This document shows positions 7,750 to 17,472 of a stretch of DNA of 64,000 nucleotides, one piece after another. Made by a program: the position numbers and the translations under genes. Under the pieces are notes generated by a model, which was given only the letters and a program-made list of their open reading frames with translations, was not told where the DNA came from and did no database searches. The number at the start of each line of letters is the position of its first letter. The stretch's first letter is position 1. The DNA is taken from contig NZ_JAMOKX010000005.1 in assembly GCF_023646285.1 (NCBI RefSeq), forward strand, positions 1 through 64,000, in the 5' to 3' direction. This DNA is from Helicobacter colisuis. Its GTDB lineage: Bacteria; Campylobacterota; Campylobacteria; Campylobacterales; Helicobacteraceae.

Positions 7750-9153
7750 TTAAACTTTCTCCCACACACAACCCTCAAAAGTATCCATAATCTCAATCCC
7801 CATTTTGCGTAATTCCTCCCGAATCTTATCGGCTTCTGCAAAATCCTTTTGTTTTTTTGCTTCACTCCTCTTTGCTATTAAAGATTCAATCTCATTTTTC
7901 TGCTCCTCACTCACTCCAAGCTGAAAATATGCAAAAGGATTCTTGCCACCAACTCCCAAAAGTCGCTCTATTATCGCTAAATTCCCAGCAATCATTGGTG
8001 CCTTATCTTTTTGCTTTTTATCCAAAAGCTCATTTGCCTTTGCTACAAATTCATCCACCACGCTCAAAGCTCTTGAAACATTTAAATCATCATTTAAAGC
8101 TTCCAAAAACGATTCTCTAAACTCACAACATTCCCCTTCATCAACTTTTTGGATTGGATAAATACGCTTTTTTAAACGATAAATTCTATCTAAGCGCTTC
8201 TTAGCTGCTAGTAAATCTTCTTCTGCAAAGTTTAATCCAGCACGATAATGTGTCCCTAAAAGATAGAATCGCAAAATTTCACCATCATAATTTTTTAATG
8301 CATCTTTGATAAAAAAGCTATTCCCCAAAGATTTTGCCATTTTTTCACCATTAATAGTCACAAATCCATTATGAATCCAATACTTTGCGATAGCTTGATT
8401 ATCCGCACAACGCGTTTGAGAAGCTTCATTTTCGTGGTGTGGGAAGAGCAAATCTGCTCCACCCCCATGAATATCAATAGCATATTCCCCACTATAAGCG
8501 AGGTGTTTTTTAATCATAGCTGAACATTCAATATGCCACCCTGGACGCCCTTTGCCAAAGGGAGAATCATAGCCAATATCACCAACTCCCTTATAACTTT
8601 TCCACAAAGCAAAATCTCTTGCATCTCTTTTTTGTTCGCTATTTTGAATTCTGCTTTGTGTTTCAAGTTCAGCAATTCTCCCGCTTAAAGAGCCATATTG
8701 CAAATCTTTCTCCACTGAGAGATAAATATCTCCATTAGGTGTTTGATAGGCAAAACCTTTTTCTAGTAATTCCTCAATCATCGCACAAATGCTCTCTAAA
8801 CTCTCTGTAGCTTTTGGCTCAATATCAGCTCTCTCCACTCCTAAAGCCGCCATTTCATCAAGATATTTTTGCGTATAAGTTTGTGTAATCTCCGTAACAC
8901 TTAAGCCACTTTGTAAAGATTTATTAATAATCTTATCATCAATATCGGTGAAATTTTTTGCAAAAAGCACTTCATAGCCATTCTCTCTTAAGATTCGGCG
9001 CAACAAATCAAAAACAATCGCACTCCTTGCGTGTCCCAAATGTGAATCATCATACACCGTTGGACCACAGACATAAAGCCTTACTTTTGGGGGATTAATG
9101 GGGGAAAAATCCACCTTTTCTTTCTTGATGCTATCATAAATTTTAAGCTGCAT
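7750..9153 (-). CDS. cysS: Cysteinyl-tRNA synthetase
   Basis: Class I aminoacyl-tRNA synthetase charging tRNA-Cys, cytoplasmic, 467 residues (family length). The HIGH-like signature is HLGH in YDDSHLGHARS. The KMSKS-like loop reads KMAKS in GEKMAKSLGNSF. Zinc-site residues are present: Cys in YVCGPT, CSAM, and HHENE. It begins a minus-strand series facing away from the pgbA-like gene. Confidence 0.97.
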   Translation of the reverse strand: MQLKIYDSIKKEKVDFSPINPPKVRLYVCGPTVYDDSHLGHARSAIVFDLLRRILRENGYEVLFAKNFTDIDDKIINKSLQSGLSVTEITQTYTQKYLDEMAALGVERADIEPKATESLESICAMIEELLEKGFAYQTPNGDIYLSVEKDLQYGSLSGRIAELETQSRIQNSEQKRDARDFALWKSYKGVGDIGYDSPFGKGRPGWHIECSAMIKKHLAYSGEYAIDIHGGGADLLFPHHENEASQTRCADNQAIAKYWIHNGFVTINGEKMAKSLGNSFFIKDALKNYDGEILRFYLLGTHYRAGLNFAEEDLLAAKKRLDRIYRLKKRIYPIQKVDEGECCEFRESFLEALNDDLNVSRALSVVDEFVAKANELLDKKQKDKAPMIAGNLAIIERLLGVGGKNPFAYFQLGVSEEQKNEIESLIAKRSEAKKQKDFAEADKIREELRKMGIEIMDTFEGCVWEKV

Positions 9154-9295
9154 TCACTACTCTCTCATTTGGAATGTAATTTTGGATTAAAACTCATAAG
9201 TATAGCAAATTTACTCTATAATTGTTGTAAATCAACAATCCTTAAAGCGTTTTCATAATCTTAAAAATAAATTTTGTAGTGTGAAAATAAAAAAG

Positions 9296-9327
9296 TAATA
9301 AAAAATCCTAGCTAGAATTTTTTATTA
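9296..9327. promoter_or_regulatory. 32-bp near-perfect palindrome between divergent promoters
   Basis: TAATAAAAAAT (9296-9306) and ATTTTTTATTA (9317-9327) are exact inverted repeats around a CTAGCTAG core, with one C/A mismatch. It lies between divergent genes rather than at a shared 3' end, so an operator or DNA-binding site fits better than a terminator. The cognate protein is unknown. Confidence 0.4.
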
Positions 9328-9457
9328 AAAAGAAATTCCAGTATATAAAGAATATTTTCTGACATTCCTTTTTTTGTCTATCAAATAAATTCAAGCAAAC
9401 TCCAATAATCCTTAGTAAAATTTACAAAATATGTCAAAATTTTAAGAAAATTAAATG

Positions 9458-9463
9458 TATAAT
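9458..9463 (+). promoter_or_regulatory. -10 box (TATAAT) for the pgbA-like gene
   Basis: A perfect TATAAT lies 49 bp before the start codon at 9512, preceded by phased A/T runs and no -35 box, as usual for Helicobacter vegetative promoters. Confidence 0.5.
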
Positions 9464-9511
9464 TAACTTCGTTATTTTTGCAAATATTTTACACTTAAGG
9501 TCATTGATCCA

Positions 9512-10327
9512 ATGAAGCATTTAAAGATTAAACTTTTTATTTTTACTTTATTTTTTAGCCTTACTGCATTTGCCTTACCCTTTGGAAACAAACTTATTGT
9601 TCCCATCATTGAGCTTGATTCTGAACATTTTGCTTATGTCCCTGCATTTGATTTGAAAGTCGGTGAGAGCGGAGAAATTATTCGTTGGTTTGATAAGGAT
9701 CACTCTGGAATCATAGCAATGGCTGCAGTCGTAGAAATAAAAGACAATAGAGCAAAAATAGCCTTTGAACCTTTTGTAGCACTAGAACAAAAAGCTTTTC
9801 CTACTCCACTTTTAAAACCACAAAAAAACGATGAAGTTATTTTTCGTAGCTTCAATGATCGCGCCTTTTTAATCGCGCCCACTCAAGATATTTATGAAAA
9901 AGTCAAAAATACTTATCCTGAGATCACTTGGCTCCATCCTGATTTATTTGCCGCTTATTTAATGGATGTTGGACACACCGCACCTGTGAAGGCAGATTTT
10001 AGAAAAGTATGTTCCCAATACGCTACTGGGGTTGTTTATATTGTTAATCTCAATGAAGGACAAGCCCTAGATTGCCAAACCTTTAGTCTTATAAAAAAGG
10101 ATTATATCACTGGAAGAGCCCCTATTAAAGAAAGAATGTTGCCCTTTTTCTCTCGTATTGGAACCACCAATCAAGAATGGTTTTCTTATTTGATTAACGA
10201 CAAAAGAACACAAGACTACTATATCTATTTTGATGCTTTAATCAAGGGGGAAATCAAAGATAGCGATGCGACTTTCTTTGGTAGAGTTACGAACTATTTC
10301 AGCCAAAATCTTAAAGATATTTTTTAA
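9512..10327 (+). CDS. PgbA-type plasminogen-binding surface protein (N-terminal-domain type)
   Basis: A 271-residue exported protein with an N-terminal signal peptide (hydrophobic residues 6-22, likely cleavage after AFA). The rest matches the PGBA_N domain family of H. pylori PgbA/PgbB, which bind host plasminogen. It lacks the long repetitive lysine-rich C-terminal tail of H. pylori PgbA, so plasminogen binding cannot be assumed. It is followed after 12 bp by glcD, the same adjacency as in H. pylori. The AAGG ribosome site is rather distant (about 11 nt). Confidence 0.75.
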   Translation: MKHLKIKLFIFTLFFSLTAFALPFGNKLIVPIIELDSEHFAYVPAFDLKVGESGEIIRWFDKDHSGIIAMAAVVEIKDNRAKIAFEPFVALEQKAFPTPLLKPQKNDEVIFRSFNDRAFLIAPTQDIYEKVKNTYPEITWLHPDLFAAYLMDVGHTAPVKADFRKVCSQYATGVVYIVNLNEGQALDCQTFSLIKKDYITGRAPIKERMLPFFSRIGTTNQEWFSYLINDKRTQDYYIYFDALIKGEIKDSDATFFGRVTNYFSQNLKDIF

Positions 10328-10339
10328 GGAATCCACAAA

Positions 10340-11719
10340 ATGACAGAGCAAAACATTCTTGACTTACAAAAGATTGTTGGAAATGAAGATTGCTATAGCG
10401 ACAAGGCACATTTGACCGCTTACTGCTATGATGCTACCAAAGACCGCAAATATCCTGAATGTGTCGTATTTCCACACAATGAAGAAGAAGTAAGTAAGGT
10501 ATTAAAATATTGTAACACACATAAAATACCAATCGTTCCACGCGGTGCTGGAAGTGGATTTACAGGAGGCGCTTTAGCCATAGAGGGCGGGGTGGTATTG
10601 GCTTTAGAGAAGCATATGAACAAGATTCTAGAAATTGATATGGAAAATATGGTAGCTAGAGTTCAACCGGGCGTTGTGAATATGCAACTCCAAAAGGCTG
10701 TAGAAGCTGTCGGATTGTTTTATCCACCTGATCCTGCAAGTGAGCATTACTCTACACTAGGTGGCAATGTTAGCGAAAATGCTGGGGGAATGCGTGCAGC
10801 CAAATATGGAATCACCAAAGATTTTGTGATGGCTTTACGTGCTGTTTTACCTAATGGTGATATTATTTGTGCAGGCAAAAAAACCATCAAAGATGTAGCA
10901 GGTTATAATATCGCAGGAATCCTAATTGCTAGTGAGGGGACTTTAGCAGTCATCACTGAAATCACCCTAAAGTTACTTAGCAAACCCAAACACAAGCAAA
11001 GTGCTATGGGTATTTTTCCAAGTATTCAAGCCGCAATGAATGCTGTTTATAAAACAATGGCAAGTGGAATCACGCCTGTAGCAATGGAATTTTTAGACAA
11101 TCTTAGTATTAAAGCCGTAGAAGAAAAATTTCACAAAGGTTTGCCTACTGATGCAGGAGCAATTCTTATCACAGAAGTAGATGGAAATTTACCCGAAGAG
11201 ATTGCATATCAAATTACCAAAATTGAAGAAAAATTCTATGAAAATGGTGCAACCCAATTCATAAAAGCAACCAATGAGCAAGAAGCAGCTGATTTATGGT
11301 TTGCAAGAAAAAATGCAAGTCCAAGCATTACAATTTATGGCAGCAAAAAACTCAACGAAGACATTACCGTGCCACGCTCCAAACTCCCAGAATTATTAGA
11401 GAAGATTCAACAAGTCTCCCAAAAATATGGCGTTGTAATCCCTTGCTTTGGGCATACAGGTGATGGAAATGTGCATACAAATGTTATGGTAGATGGCTCC
11501 AACCCAGAAGAATTAAAAAAAGGACACAAAGCCATTGAAGAGATTTTTAAAATCACCATTGATCTTGGTGGCACACTAAGTGGAGAACACGGCATTGGCA
11601 TTTCCAAAGCTCCTTTTATGAATCTTGCATTCACTCAAGAGGAAATGAATCTCTTTAGATCAATTAAAAAAGCCTTTGATCCAAATAATATTTTAAATCC
11701 AGGTAAAATGGCACTATGA
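10340..11719 (+). CDS. glcD: FAD-linked glycolate/D-lactate oxidase subunit
   Basis: A 459-residue FAD-binding oxidoreductase of the GlcD/D-2-hydroxyacid dehydrogenase family. The FAD-binding PCMH domain contains PRGAGSGFTGGAL (about residues 70-83) and GNVSENAGG. The C-terminal FAD-oxidase domain has CFGHTGDGNVH and the terminal GEHGIG. It oxidises a 2-hydroxy acid, passing electrons to the respiratory chain or an iron-sulfur partner. Partner glcE/glcF genes are not adjacent. Confidence 0.93.
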   Translation: MTEQNILDLQKIVGNEDCYSDKAHLTAYCYDATKDRKYPECVVFPHNEEEVSKVLKYCNTHKIPIVPRGAGSGFTGGALAIEGGVVLALEKHMNKILEIDMENMVARVQPGVVNMQLQKAVEAVGLFYPPDPASEHYSTLGGNVSENAGGMRAAKYGITKDFVMALRAVLPNGDIICAGKKTIKDVAGYNIAGILIASEGTLAVITEITLKLLSKPKHKQSAMGIFPSIQAAMNAVYKTMASGITPVAMEFLDNLSIKAVEEKFHKGLPTDAGAILITEVDGNLPEEIAYQITKIEEKFYENGATQFIKATNEQEAADLWFARKNASPSITIYGSKKLNEDITVPRSKLPELLEKIQQVSQKYGVVIPCFGHTGDGNVHTNVMVDGSNPEELKKGHKAIEEIFKITIDLGGTLSGEHGIGISKAPFMNLAFTQEEMNLFRSIKKAFDPNNILNPGKMAL

Positions 11720-11771
11720 GAGAGAATTTCATTTTATTACAAAACAAAAATTTAATAACTAAAGGTATCCT

Positions 11772-12242
11772 ATGATTTATGATGTGCAAAAAATACGCGA
11801 GATTCTACCCCACCGCTATCCTTTATTGCTTGTAGATAGAATCACAGCAATCACCCCTAATCAAACTATTGAAGCTTACAAAAATGTTACTATAAATGAA
11901 GAAGTTTTTAATGGACATTTTCCTGTGCAACCTATTTATCCGGGTGTTTATATTATTGAAGGAATGGCGCAAGCAGGTGGAGTGTTAGCCTTTGTGAGTA
12001 TGTTTGGAGAAGAATCAAGCAATAATGGCGATAAAATCGTGTATTTTATGAGTATCGATAAAGCCAAATTTAGAAATCCTGTTATCCCAGGTGATAGACT
12101 AACTTATAAGCTTGAAGTAATCAAACAAAAAGGTGGCATTTGGGTCTTGCAGGGCTATGCTTATGTAGAAGAAAAATTAGTAGCAGAAGCTGAATTAAAA
12201 GCAATGATTGTCGATAAAAACAAAGAAGGGGCAAACAAGTGA
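11772..12242 (+). CDS. fabZ: (3R)-hydroxyacyl-ACP dehydratase
   Basis: A 156-residue hot-dog-fold enzyme of type II fatty-acid synthesis; it removes water from 3-hydroxyacyl-ACP. The catalytic signature [20 protein letters not shown] contains the active-site His and Glu. It overlaps lpxA by 4 bp (GTGA), the usual coupling of fatty-acid and lipid A synthesis from a shared hydroxyacyl-ACP pool. The start at 11772 has a weak AGGT ribosome site. Confidence 0.96.
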   Translation: MIYDVQKIREILPHRYPLLLVDRITAITPNQTIEAYKNVTINEEVFNGHFPVQPIYPGVYIIEGMAQAGGVLAFVSMFGEESSNNGDKIVYFMSIDKAKFRNPVIPGDRLTYKLEVIKQKGGIWVLQGYAYVEEKLVAEAELKAMIVDKNKEGANK

Positions 12243-13042
12243 GTATCGCAAAAACTGCTAAAATAGCCCCAAGTGCAATCATAGAAGAAGGGGCAGTGAT
12301 TGGAGAAAATGTTGAAATTGGGCATTATTGCATTATTGGCAAGGATGTTAAAATCGGAGATAATTCAAAGCTATACAATCATGTAACAATCTTAGGCAAC
12401 ACGACTTTAGGTAAAGCCAATACAATTTTTCCTAATGCAACCCTAGGCACAGAGCCCCAAGATCTCAAATATCACGGCGAACCTAATGAGCTTATTTTTG
12501 GCGACAACAACAAGATTCGCGAATTCACAATGATTAACCCAGGAACTGAAGGTGGTGGAAGCAAAACCATCATTGGAAGCAATAATTTATTAATGGCATA
12601 TGTGCATGTTGCACACGATTGCATTATTGGAGACCACTGCATTTTGGCTAATGGAGCCACACTAGGTGGGCATATTGTTATGGGAAACCACATTAATATT
12701 GGTGGATTAACACCCATACATCAATTTGTTAAAATTGGAGATTATGCGATGATTGCTGGTGCAAGCGCACTTTCTCAAGACATTCCTCCCTTTTGTATGG
12801 CAGAGGGGAATCGTGCAGTAGTTAGGGGACTTAATCTCCACCGCCTAAGAAAAAACTTTGAACATCATCAAGTAGATAAGATTCATTCTACTTATAAGCG
12901 CCTATTTTTTAGCAACCAACCCATCAAAGAAATCGCCCAAGAAATCTTAGATGAGAATCCAAAGGATGAAAATGTCATAAAAATGTGCCATTTCGTTCTT
13001 AATTCTACAAGAGGAATCCCATTTATAAGGAAAAGCCTATGA
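12239..13042 (+). CDS. lpxA: UDP-N-acetylglucosamine acyltransferase
   Basis: Catalyses the first lipid A step, transfer of a 3-hydroxyacyl chain to UDP-GlcNAc. 267 residues with a left-handed beta-helix of hexapeptide repeats in the first about 190 residues and a helical C-terminus. The catalytic His lies in [12 protein letters not shown]. The start is GTG at 12239, overlapping the fabZ stop, and the end overlaps clpX (ATGA). The fabZ-lpxA-clpX order is shared with H. pylori. Confidence 0.96.
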   Translation: MSIAKTAKIAPSAIIEEGAVIGENVEIGHYCIIGKDVKIGDNSKLYNHVTILGNTTLGKANTIFPNATLGTEPQDLKYHGEPNELIFGDNNKIREFTMINPGTEGGGSKTIIGSNNLLMAYVHVAHDCIIGDHCILANGATLGGHIVMGNHINIGGLTPIHQFVKIGDYAMIAGASALSQDIPPFCMAEGNRAVVRGLNLHRLRKNFEHHQVDKIHSTYKRLFFSNQPIKEIAQEILDENPKDENVIKMCHFVLNSTRGIPFIRKSL

Positions 13043-14274
13043 ACGAAAGAATCTGTGATTTTTGCAAATCAAAAGAATCTCACAAAAATCCTTTAATCAC
13101 TGGAAATAATGTCTGCATTTGCAAAAATTGCATCATTGCTTCTTATAATCTACTTTTTGGCACAGAAAATCATTTAGAAGAAACCAAAACCGATCAAGAA
13201 ATGGATTTAAAGGTCATACCACCCAAAGAACTAAAAGCGATTCTTGATGATTATGTAATCGGACAAGAAAAAGCTAAAAAAGTCTTTAGTGTTGCAGTGT
13301 ATAACCATTATAAAAGAATTTTACAAAAACCAAAAGAAGGCGAAACAGAAATCTCCAAATCCAACATATTGCTTATTGGACCCACAGGAAGTGGAAAAAC
13401 ACTGATGGCACAAACACTAGCTAGAGCGCTTAATATCCCTATTGCAATCTGCGATGCCACAAGCTTAACAGAGGCAGGATATGTGGGAGAAGATGTAGAA
13501 AATATCCTAACAAGACTCTTGCAAGAAGCCAATGGTGATATAGAAAGGGCAGAAAAAGGGATTATTTTTATTGATGAAATTGACAAAATTTCAAGACTTT
13601 CTGAAAATCGCTCAATCACGCGCGATGTTTCTGGCGAGGGTGTGCAACAAGCACTTTTAAAAATTATCGAAGGAAGTGTTGTTAATATCCCGCCAAAAGG
13701 GGGCAGAAAACACCCCAATCAAGATTTTATTCAAATCAATACCAAAGACATTCTTTTTATCTGTGGCGGTGCTTTTGATGGATTAAACGAAATTATTGAA
13801 AGGCGCATTGGAGGCAATGTTCTTGGATTTCATCACCAAAAAAATGCTAAAACAGAATCAAAGAATCTACTTGATGAAGTAGAACCAGATGATCTAGTGA
13901 GTTTTGGATTGATTCCTGAGCTTATTGGGCGTTTGCATATGATTGCAACTTTAGATGAAATAACTAAAGAAGCAATGGTAACTATTCTCCAAAAACCCAA
14001 AAATGCACTAACCAAACAATATCAAAAACTTTTTGAGCTTGATGATGTTTTATTAACTTTCAAACCAGAAGCCCTAGAAGCCATCGCTAAACTAGCTATT
14101 CAAAGAAAGACTGGTGCAAGGGGATTGCGCTCAATTATGGAAGAAATTATGCTAGATATTATGTATGAATTGCCAGAACTTAAAGGGTATGAAGTCATCA
14201 TTACTCAAGAATTGGTGTCCAAAAAAGAAAAACCCATACTTATCAAACAGAAAAAAAACAAAAAAAGTGCTTAA
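13039..14274 (+). CDS. clpX: ATP-dependent Clp protease ATP-binding subunit ClpX
   Basis: AAA+ unfoldase feeding substrates to ClpP. 411 residues. The N-terminal zinc-binding domain has CDFC and CICKNC cysteine pairs (about residues 6-37). Walker A is GPTGSGKT, pore loop GYVG, Walker B IIFIDEID, and a C-terminal small domain contains GARGLRS. clpP is not adjacent. The gene is translationally coupled to lpxA and lies 20 bp before mreB. Confidence 0.97.
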   Translation: MNERICDFCKSKESHKNPLITGNNVCICKNCIIASYNLLFGTENHLEETKTDQEMDLKVIPPKELKAILDDYVIGQEKAKKVFSVAVYNHYKRILQKPKEGETEISKSNILLIGPTGSGKTLMAQTLARALNIPIAICDATSLTEAGYVGEDVENILTRLLQEANGDIERAEKGIIFIDEIDKISRLSENRSITRDVSGEGVQQALLKIIEGSVVNIPPKGGRKHPNQDFIQINTKDILFICGGAFDGLNEIIERRIGGNVLGFHHQKNAKTESKNLLDEVEPDDLVSFGLIPELIGRLHMIATLDEITKEAMVTILQKPKNALTKQYQKLFELDDVLLTFKPEALEAIAKLAIQRKTGARGLRSIMEEIMLDIMYELPELKGYEVIITQELVSKKEKPILIKQKKNKKSA

Positions 14275-14294
14275 TTTACAAAAGAGAGGGAGAA

Positions 14295-15329
14295 ATGTTA
14301 TTAGATAAAATAATTGGTTGGTTTTCACATGATATTTCAATTGACTTAGGAACTGCAAATACAATTGTAATTGTAAAAGGGCAAGGTGTCATTATCAATG
14401 AACCTTCTGTGGTAGCTGTAAGAAATGACAGATATGGCAAAAATAAGATTCTAGCAGTGGGACATGAAGCCAAAGAAATGGTAGGAAAGACTCCAGGTAG
14501 CATCTTAGCGGTGCGACCTATGAAAGATGGTGTTATTGCAGATTTTGATATGACCGAAAAGATGATTCGTCATTTTATAGAAAAAGCTCACCGCAGAAAG
14601 GCTTTAATGCGTCCTAGAATTATCGTTTGTGTCCCCTATGGTTTAACAGGCGTAGAACGCAAAGCCGTTAGAGAATCAGCTATGAGTGCTGGAGCTAGAG
14701 AAGTATTCTTAATCGAAGAACCAATGGCTGCTGCAATCGGAGCTGGATTGCCTGTTAAAGAGCCAAAAGGTAGCTTAGTAGTTGATATTGGGGGTGGAAC
14801 AACAGAAATTGGTGTAATTTCACTAGGTGGTTTGGTTATTTCAAAATCCCTAAGAACTGCTGGAGATAAGCTTGATAATGCCGTAGTAGATTATGTAAGG
14901 CGCAAATACAGCTTACTTATTGGTGAGCGAACCGGTGAAATTATCAAAATAGAAATCGGATCTGCAATTAGCCTTGATGAACCTTTAAGTATGCAAGTCA
15001 AAGGGCGTGATCAAGTAAGTGGATTACTCAACACTATCGAGCTTACAAGCGAGGATGTCAGAGAAGCAATGAAAGAACCACTAAAAGAAATCTCCAATGC
15101 CCTAAAAGATGTTCTAGAGCAAATGCCACCAGATTTAGCTGGAGACATTGTTGAGAATGGAATCGTTTTAACCGGCGGTGGAGCCCTCATTAGAGGACTT
15201 GATAAATATCTATCCGAAATTGTAAAACTTCCTGTGTATGTTGGCGAAGAGCCACTTTTGTGCGTTGCAAAAGGAACTGGTAAAGCACTAGAAGAAATTG
15301 ATATTCTTCAACAACTTTCCTATGAGTAA
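14295..15329 (+). CDS. mreB: Rod-shape-determining actin homologue MreB
   Basis: A 344-residue bacterial actin that positions the elongation machinery. The phosphate-1 loop is DLGTANT, phosphate-2 is [10 protein letters not shown], and the adenosine motif is GGGALIRG. The N-terminal amphipathic segment ([10 protein letters not shown]) is typical for membrane binding. The ribosome site GGGAG precedes the ATG. mreC follows 3 bp later. Confidence 0.97.
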   Translation: MLLDKIIGWFSHDISIDLGTANTIVIVKGQGVIINEPSVVAVRNDRYGKNKILAVGHEAKEMVGKTPGSILAVRPMKDGVIADFDMTEKMIRHFIEKAHRRKALMRPRIIVCVPYGLTGVERKAVRESAMSAGAREVFLIEEPMAAAIGAGLPVKEPKGSLVVDIGGGTTEIGVISLGGLVISKSLRTAGDKLDNAVVDYVRRKYSLLIGERTGEIIKIEIGSAISLDEPLSMQVKGRDQVSGLLNTIELTSEDVREAMKEPLKEISNALKDVLEQMPPDLAGDIVENGIVLTGGGALIRGLDKYLSEIVKLPVYVGEEPLLCVAKGTGKALEEIDILQQLSYE

Positions 15330-15332
15330 AAA

Positions 15333-16148
15333 ATGAAAAAACTCTTCCTTTGGATACTTTTTATTCTTATTGTTTTCTTTCTTTCTACACAAGTCTCCAA
15401 AGGATTGCACTCCAAGCTTCTTTACCTTAGCGATGGAGTTAAAATTGGCATTTTAAACCTAAACCAAAACATTACCAATATCATCACAAGACACTTTAAC
15501 CAAGCAGAGCAAATCAAACATCTAACTAATGAATTAAAAAACAAAGAAAGTTTGCAATACTCCCTTAACTCTTTAGAATATAGATACAATGCCCTCTTAG
15601 AACTGCTCCAAGCTAGTAATTTTGAATCGCCTAATTTTCATCTTGTCCGAACGATTTCTTATGCACACCTCAATGACTACACAAAAGTTTGGCTCCAAGG
15701 CGATAACAAAATTATCTCCCAAGATAAAGAGGACAAAATCTTTGGGCTTGTTATAAACAATCAAGTTGCAGGGATTGCGATTTTTAGAAACAATCGTTTA
15801 ATGGGCTTTTTAAATGGCGATGAACAATGTAATTATAGTGTGATTATAGGAGAAAACAAAGCCCCAGGAATCGCAAAATACGATATTAACAAAGGCTTTA
15901 TTGTGGATTATATTCCACCCTATCCAAAAATAAAAGCAGGGGATGTAATAAAAACAAGTGGTTATGATGGGATTTTCTACCCTGAGATTCCTATAGGAGA
16001 AGTCCAATCCGTAGAAGAAAGACAAGGCTATCAAATCGCTATTATTAAACCCTTCTTAAAAGAAATATCACAATTTTATTGGCTCATTAACGCCAACCAA
16101 GAAAAAGATATTCAAGAACAAACCGATAATCTTCTTAATTTTAATTAA
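15333..16148 (+). CDS. mreC: Rod-shape-determining protein MreC
   Basis: A 271-residue bitopic protein: N-terminal membrane helix (about residues 3-20), a coiled coil (about 50-90), then the periplasmic beta domain with GDVIKTSGYDGIFYPEIPIG, characteristic of MreC. It links MreB to the periplasmic cell-wall synthases. No mreD follows; a hairpin at 16150 probably ends the operon. Confidence 0.93.
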   Translation: MKKLFLWILFILIVFFLSTQVSKGLHSKLLYLSDGVKIGILNLNQNITNIITRHFNQAEQIKHLTNELKNKESLQYSLNSLEYRYNALLELLQASNFESPNFHLVRTISYAHLNDYTKVWLQGDNKIISQDKEDKIFGLVINNQVAGIAIFRNNRLMGFLNGDEQCNYSVIIGENKAPGIAKYDINKGFIVDYIPPYPKIKAGDVIKTSGYDGIFYPEIPIGEVQSVEERQGYQIAIIKPFLKEISQFYWLINANQEKDIQEQTDNLLNFN

Positions 16149-16149
16149 T

Positions 16150-16168
16150 TTTCTTGCATTTCAAGAAA
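16150..16168 (+). terminator. Hairpin after mreC
   Basis: TTTCTTG and CAAGAAA form a 7-bp stem with a 5-nt loop starting 2 bp after the mreC stop. The following tract is AT-rich but not a pure T-run, so termination may be partial. Confidence 0.45.
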
Positions 16169-16205
16169 TAATCTGTAAAAAAGTGATAAAATAATGAACT
16201 TTAAA

Positions 16206-16239
16206 AGTCAATTTTTTCTTAAACTTGCCAAGATTGACT
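16206..16239 (+). promoter_or_regulatory. Inverted repeat in the hydA upstream region
   Basis: AGTCAAT (16206-16212) and ATTGACT (16233-16239) are exact inverted repeats, with an additional CTT/AAG pairing inside. The element lies 65 bp before the hydA start. It could be an operator or a leader hairpin of the hydrogenase operon. No known regulator site is recognised. Confidence 0.35.
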
Positions 16240-16303
16240 CTTTAAAAGTTTTTAAAAGTTAAAAATAATCTTATTTTTAACACATTTCTTTAGGAGGATT
16301 AAG

Positions 16304-17455
16304 TTGGAAAAAGAAGAGCTCTTGCTTCAAAAAGCACAGAAAAGATTAAAAGAGATTAGTAAATTCCCAGCCTTAAAAGAAGGAAACAGCATTAAAAGAA
16401 TGTTACAAGAAAAGGGAATTTCAAGAAGAGATTTTCTAAAATGGGCAGGTGCGATGACTGCAATGCTTTCACTTCCCGCAAGCTTTGCACCGCTAACTGC
16501 AAAGGCTGCTGAAGTATCTGATCGCTTACCTGTCATTTGGCTTCATTTAGCAGAATGCACCGGCTGCAGTGAAAGCTTACTTAGAAGCGATGGACCAGGT
16601 ATTGCAAGTTTAATTTTTGATTATATCTCTTTAGAATATCACGAAACCATTATGGCAGCTTCTGGCTTCCAAGCCGAACACAATCTTCAATCAGCTATGG
16701 AAAAATACAAAGGACGTTATGTTTTAATGGTAGAAGGTGGCGTTCCAACTGCACTAGAAGGGCAATATTTAACCATTGGAGCACACGGCAAAACAGGTTT
16801 AGAAACTGCTAAGGAAGCAAGTGAAAATGCAGCAGCTATCTTTGCAATTGGAACCTGTTCTAGTTTTGGCGGTATTCAAGCAGCTAATCCAAACCCGACT
16901 GCTGCTAAACCACTTAGTGCCATTACTAATAAGCCTGTTATCAATGTCCCAGGCTGTCCTCCAAGCGAAAAAAATATTGTTGGAAATGTGATTCATTTTA
17001 TTTTGTTTGGAACCTTGCCAAGCCTTGATGCTTTCAATCGTCCTAAATGGGCTTATGGACTTAGAATCCACGATCTATGTGAGAGAAGAGGACACTTTGA
17101 TGCAGGGGAATTTGTTCAAAACTTTGGCGATGAGGGAGCCAAAAATGGATATTGCCTTTATAAAGTTGGTTGCAAAGGACCTTACACTTTTAATAACTGC
17201 TCCAAACTTCGCTTTAACTCCCACACAAGTTGGCCAATTCAAGCAGGACACGGCTGCATTGGCTGTAGCGAACCAAACTTCTGGGATACTATGGGACCTT
17301 TTGAAGAACCACTTGGAAACAAAGTCTATAATGTCCCTTTCTTTAGTGGAAAAGATAGAACAGCAGACAATATCGGAATCACGCTATTAGGGGTTGCGGC
17401 AATTGGTATGGCAGCACACGCTGTTTTATCTAGTATGAGAAAAAATAAAGACTAA
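16304..17455 (+). CDS. hydA: Quinone-reactive [NiFe] hydrogenase small subunit
   Basis: Iron-sulfur electron-transfer subunit of the membrane-bound uptake hydrogenase, 383 residues. The TTG start at 16304 is fixed by an AGGAGG ribosome site 6 nt upstream. A twin-arginine signal (SRRDFLKWAG, about residues 39-48) follows an extended N-terminus. Cluster ligands include ECTGCSES, GTCSSFGG, PGCPPSEKN and C-terminal cysteines in YNCSK-type and GHGCIGCSEP motifs. A C-terminal hydrophobic anchor (about 358-376) holds it at the periplasmic face of the membrane. It heads hydABCDE. Confidence 0.96.
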   Translation: MEKEELLLQKAQKRLKEISKFPALKEGNSIKRMLQEKGISRRDFLKWAGAMTAMLSLPASFAPLTAKAAEVSDRLPVIWLHLAECTGCSESLLRSDGPGIASLIFDYISLEYHETIMAASGFQAEHNLQSAMEKYKGRYVLMVEGGVPTALEGQYLTIGAHGKTGLETAKEASENAAAIFAIGTCSSFGGIQAANPNPTAAKPLSAITNKPVINVPGCPPSEKNIVGNVIHFILFGTLPSLDAFNRPKWAYGLRIHDLCERRGHFDAGEFVQNFGDEGAKNGYCLYKVGCKGPYTFNNCSKLRFNSHTSWPIQAGHGCIGCSEPNFWDTMGPFEEPLGNKVYNVPFFSGKDRTADNIGITLLGVAAIGMAAHAVLSSMRKNKD

Positions 17456-17472
17456 TTCACAAAGGGGAATAA

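Larger units (their letters stand above)
9154..9511. other. Divergent intergenic region between cysS and the pgbA-like gene
   Basis: This gap of about 360 bp is very AT-rich and shows no convincing gene on either strand. It holds the 5' ends of two divergent units, a 32-bp near-perfect palindrome at 9296-9327 and a TATAAT box at 9458. Confidence 0.7.
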
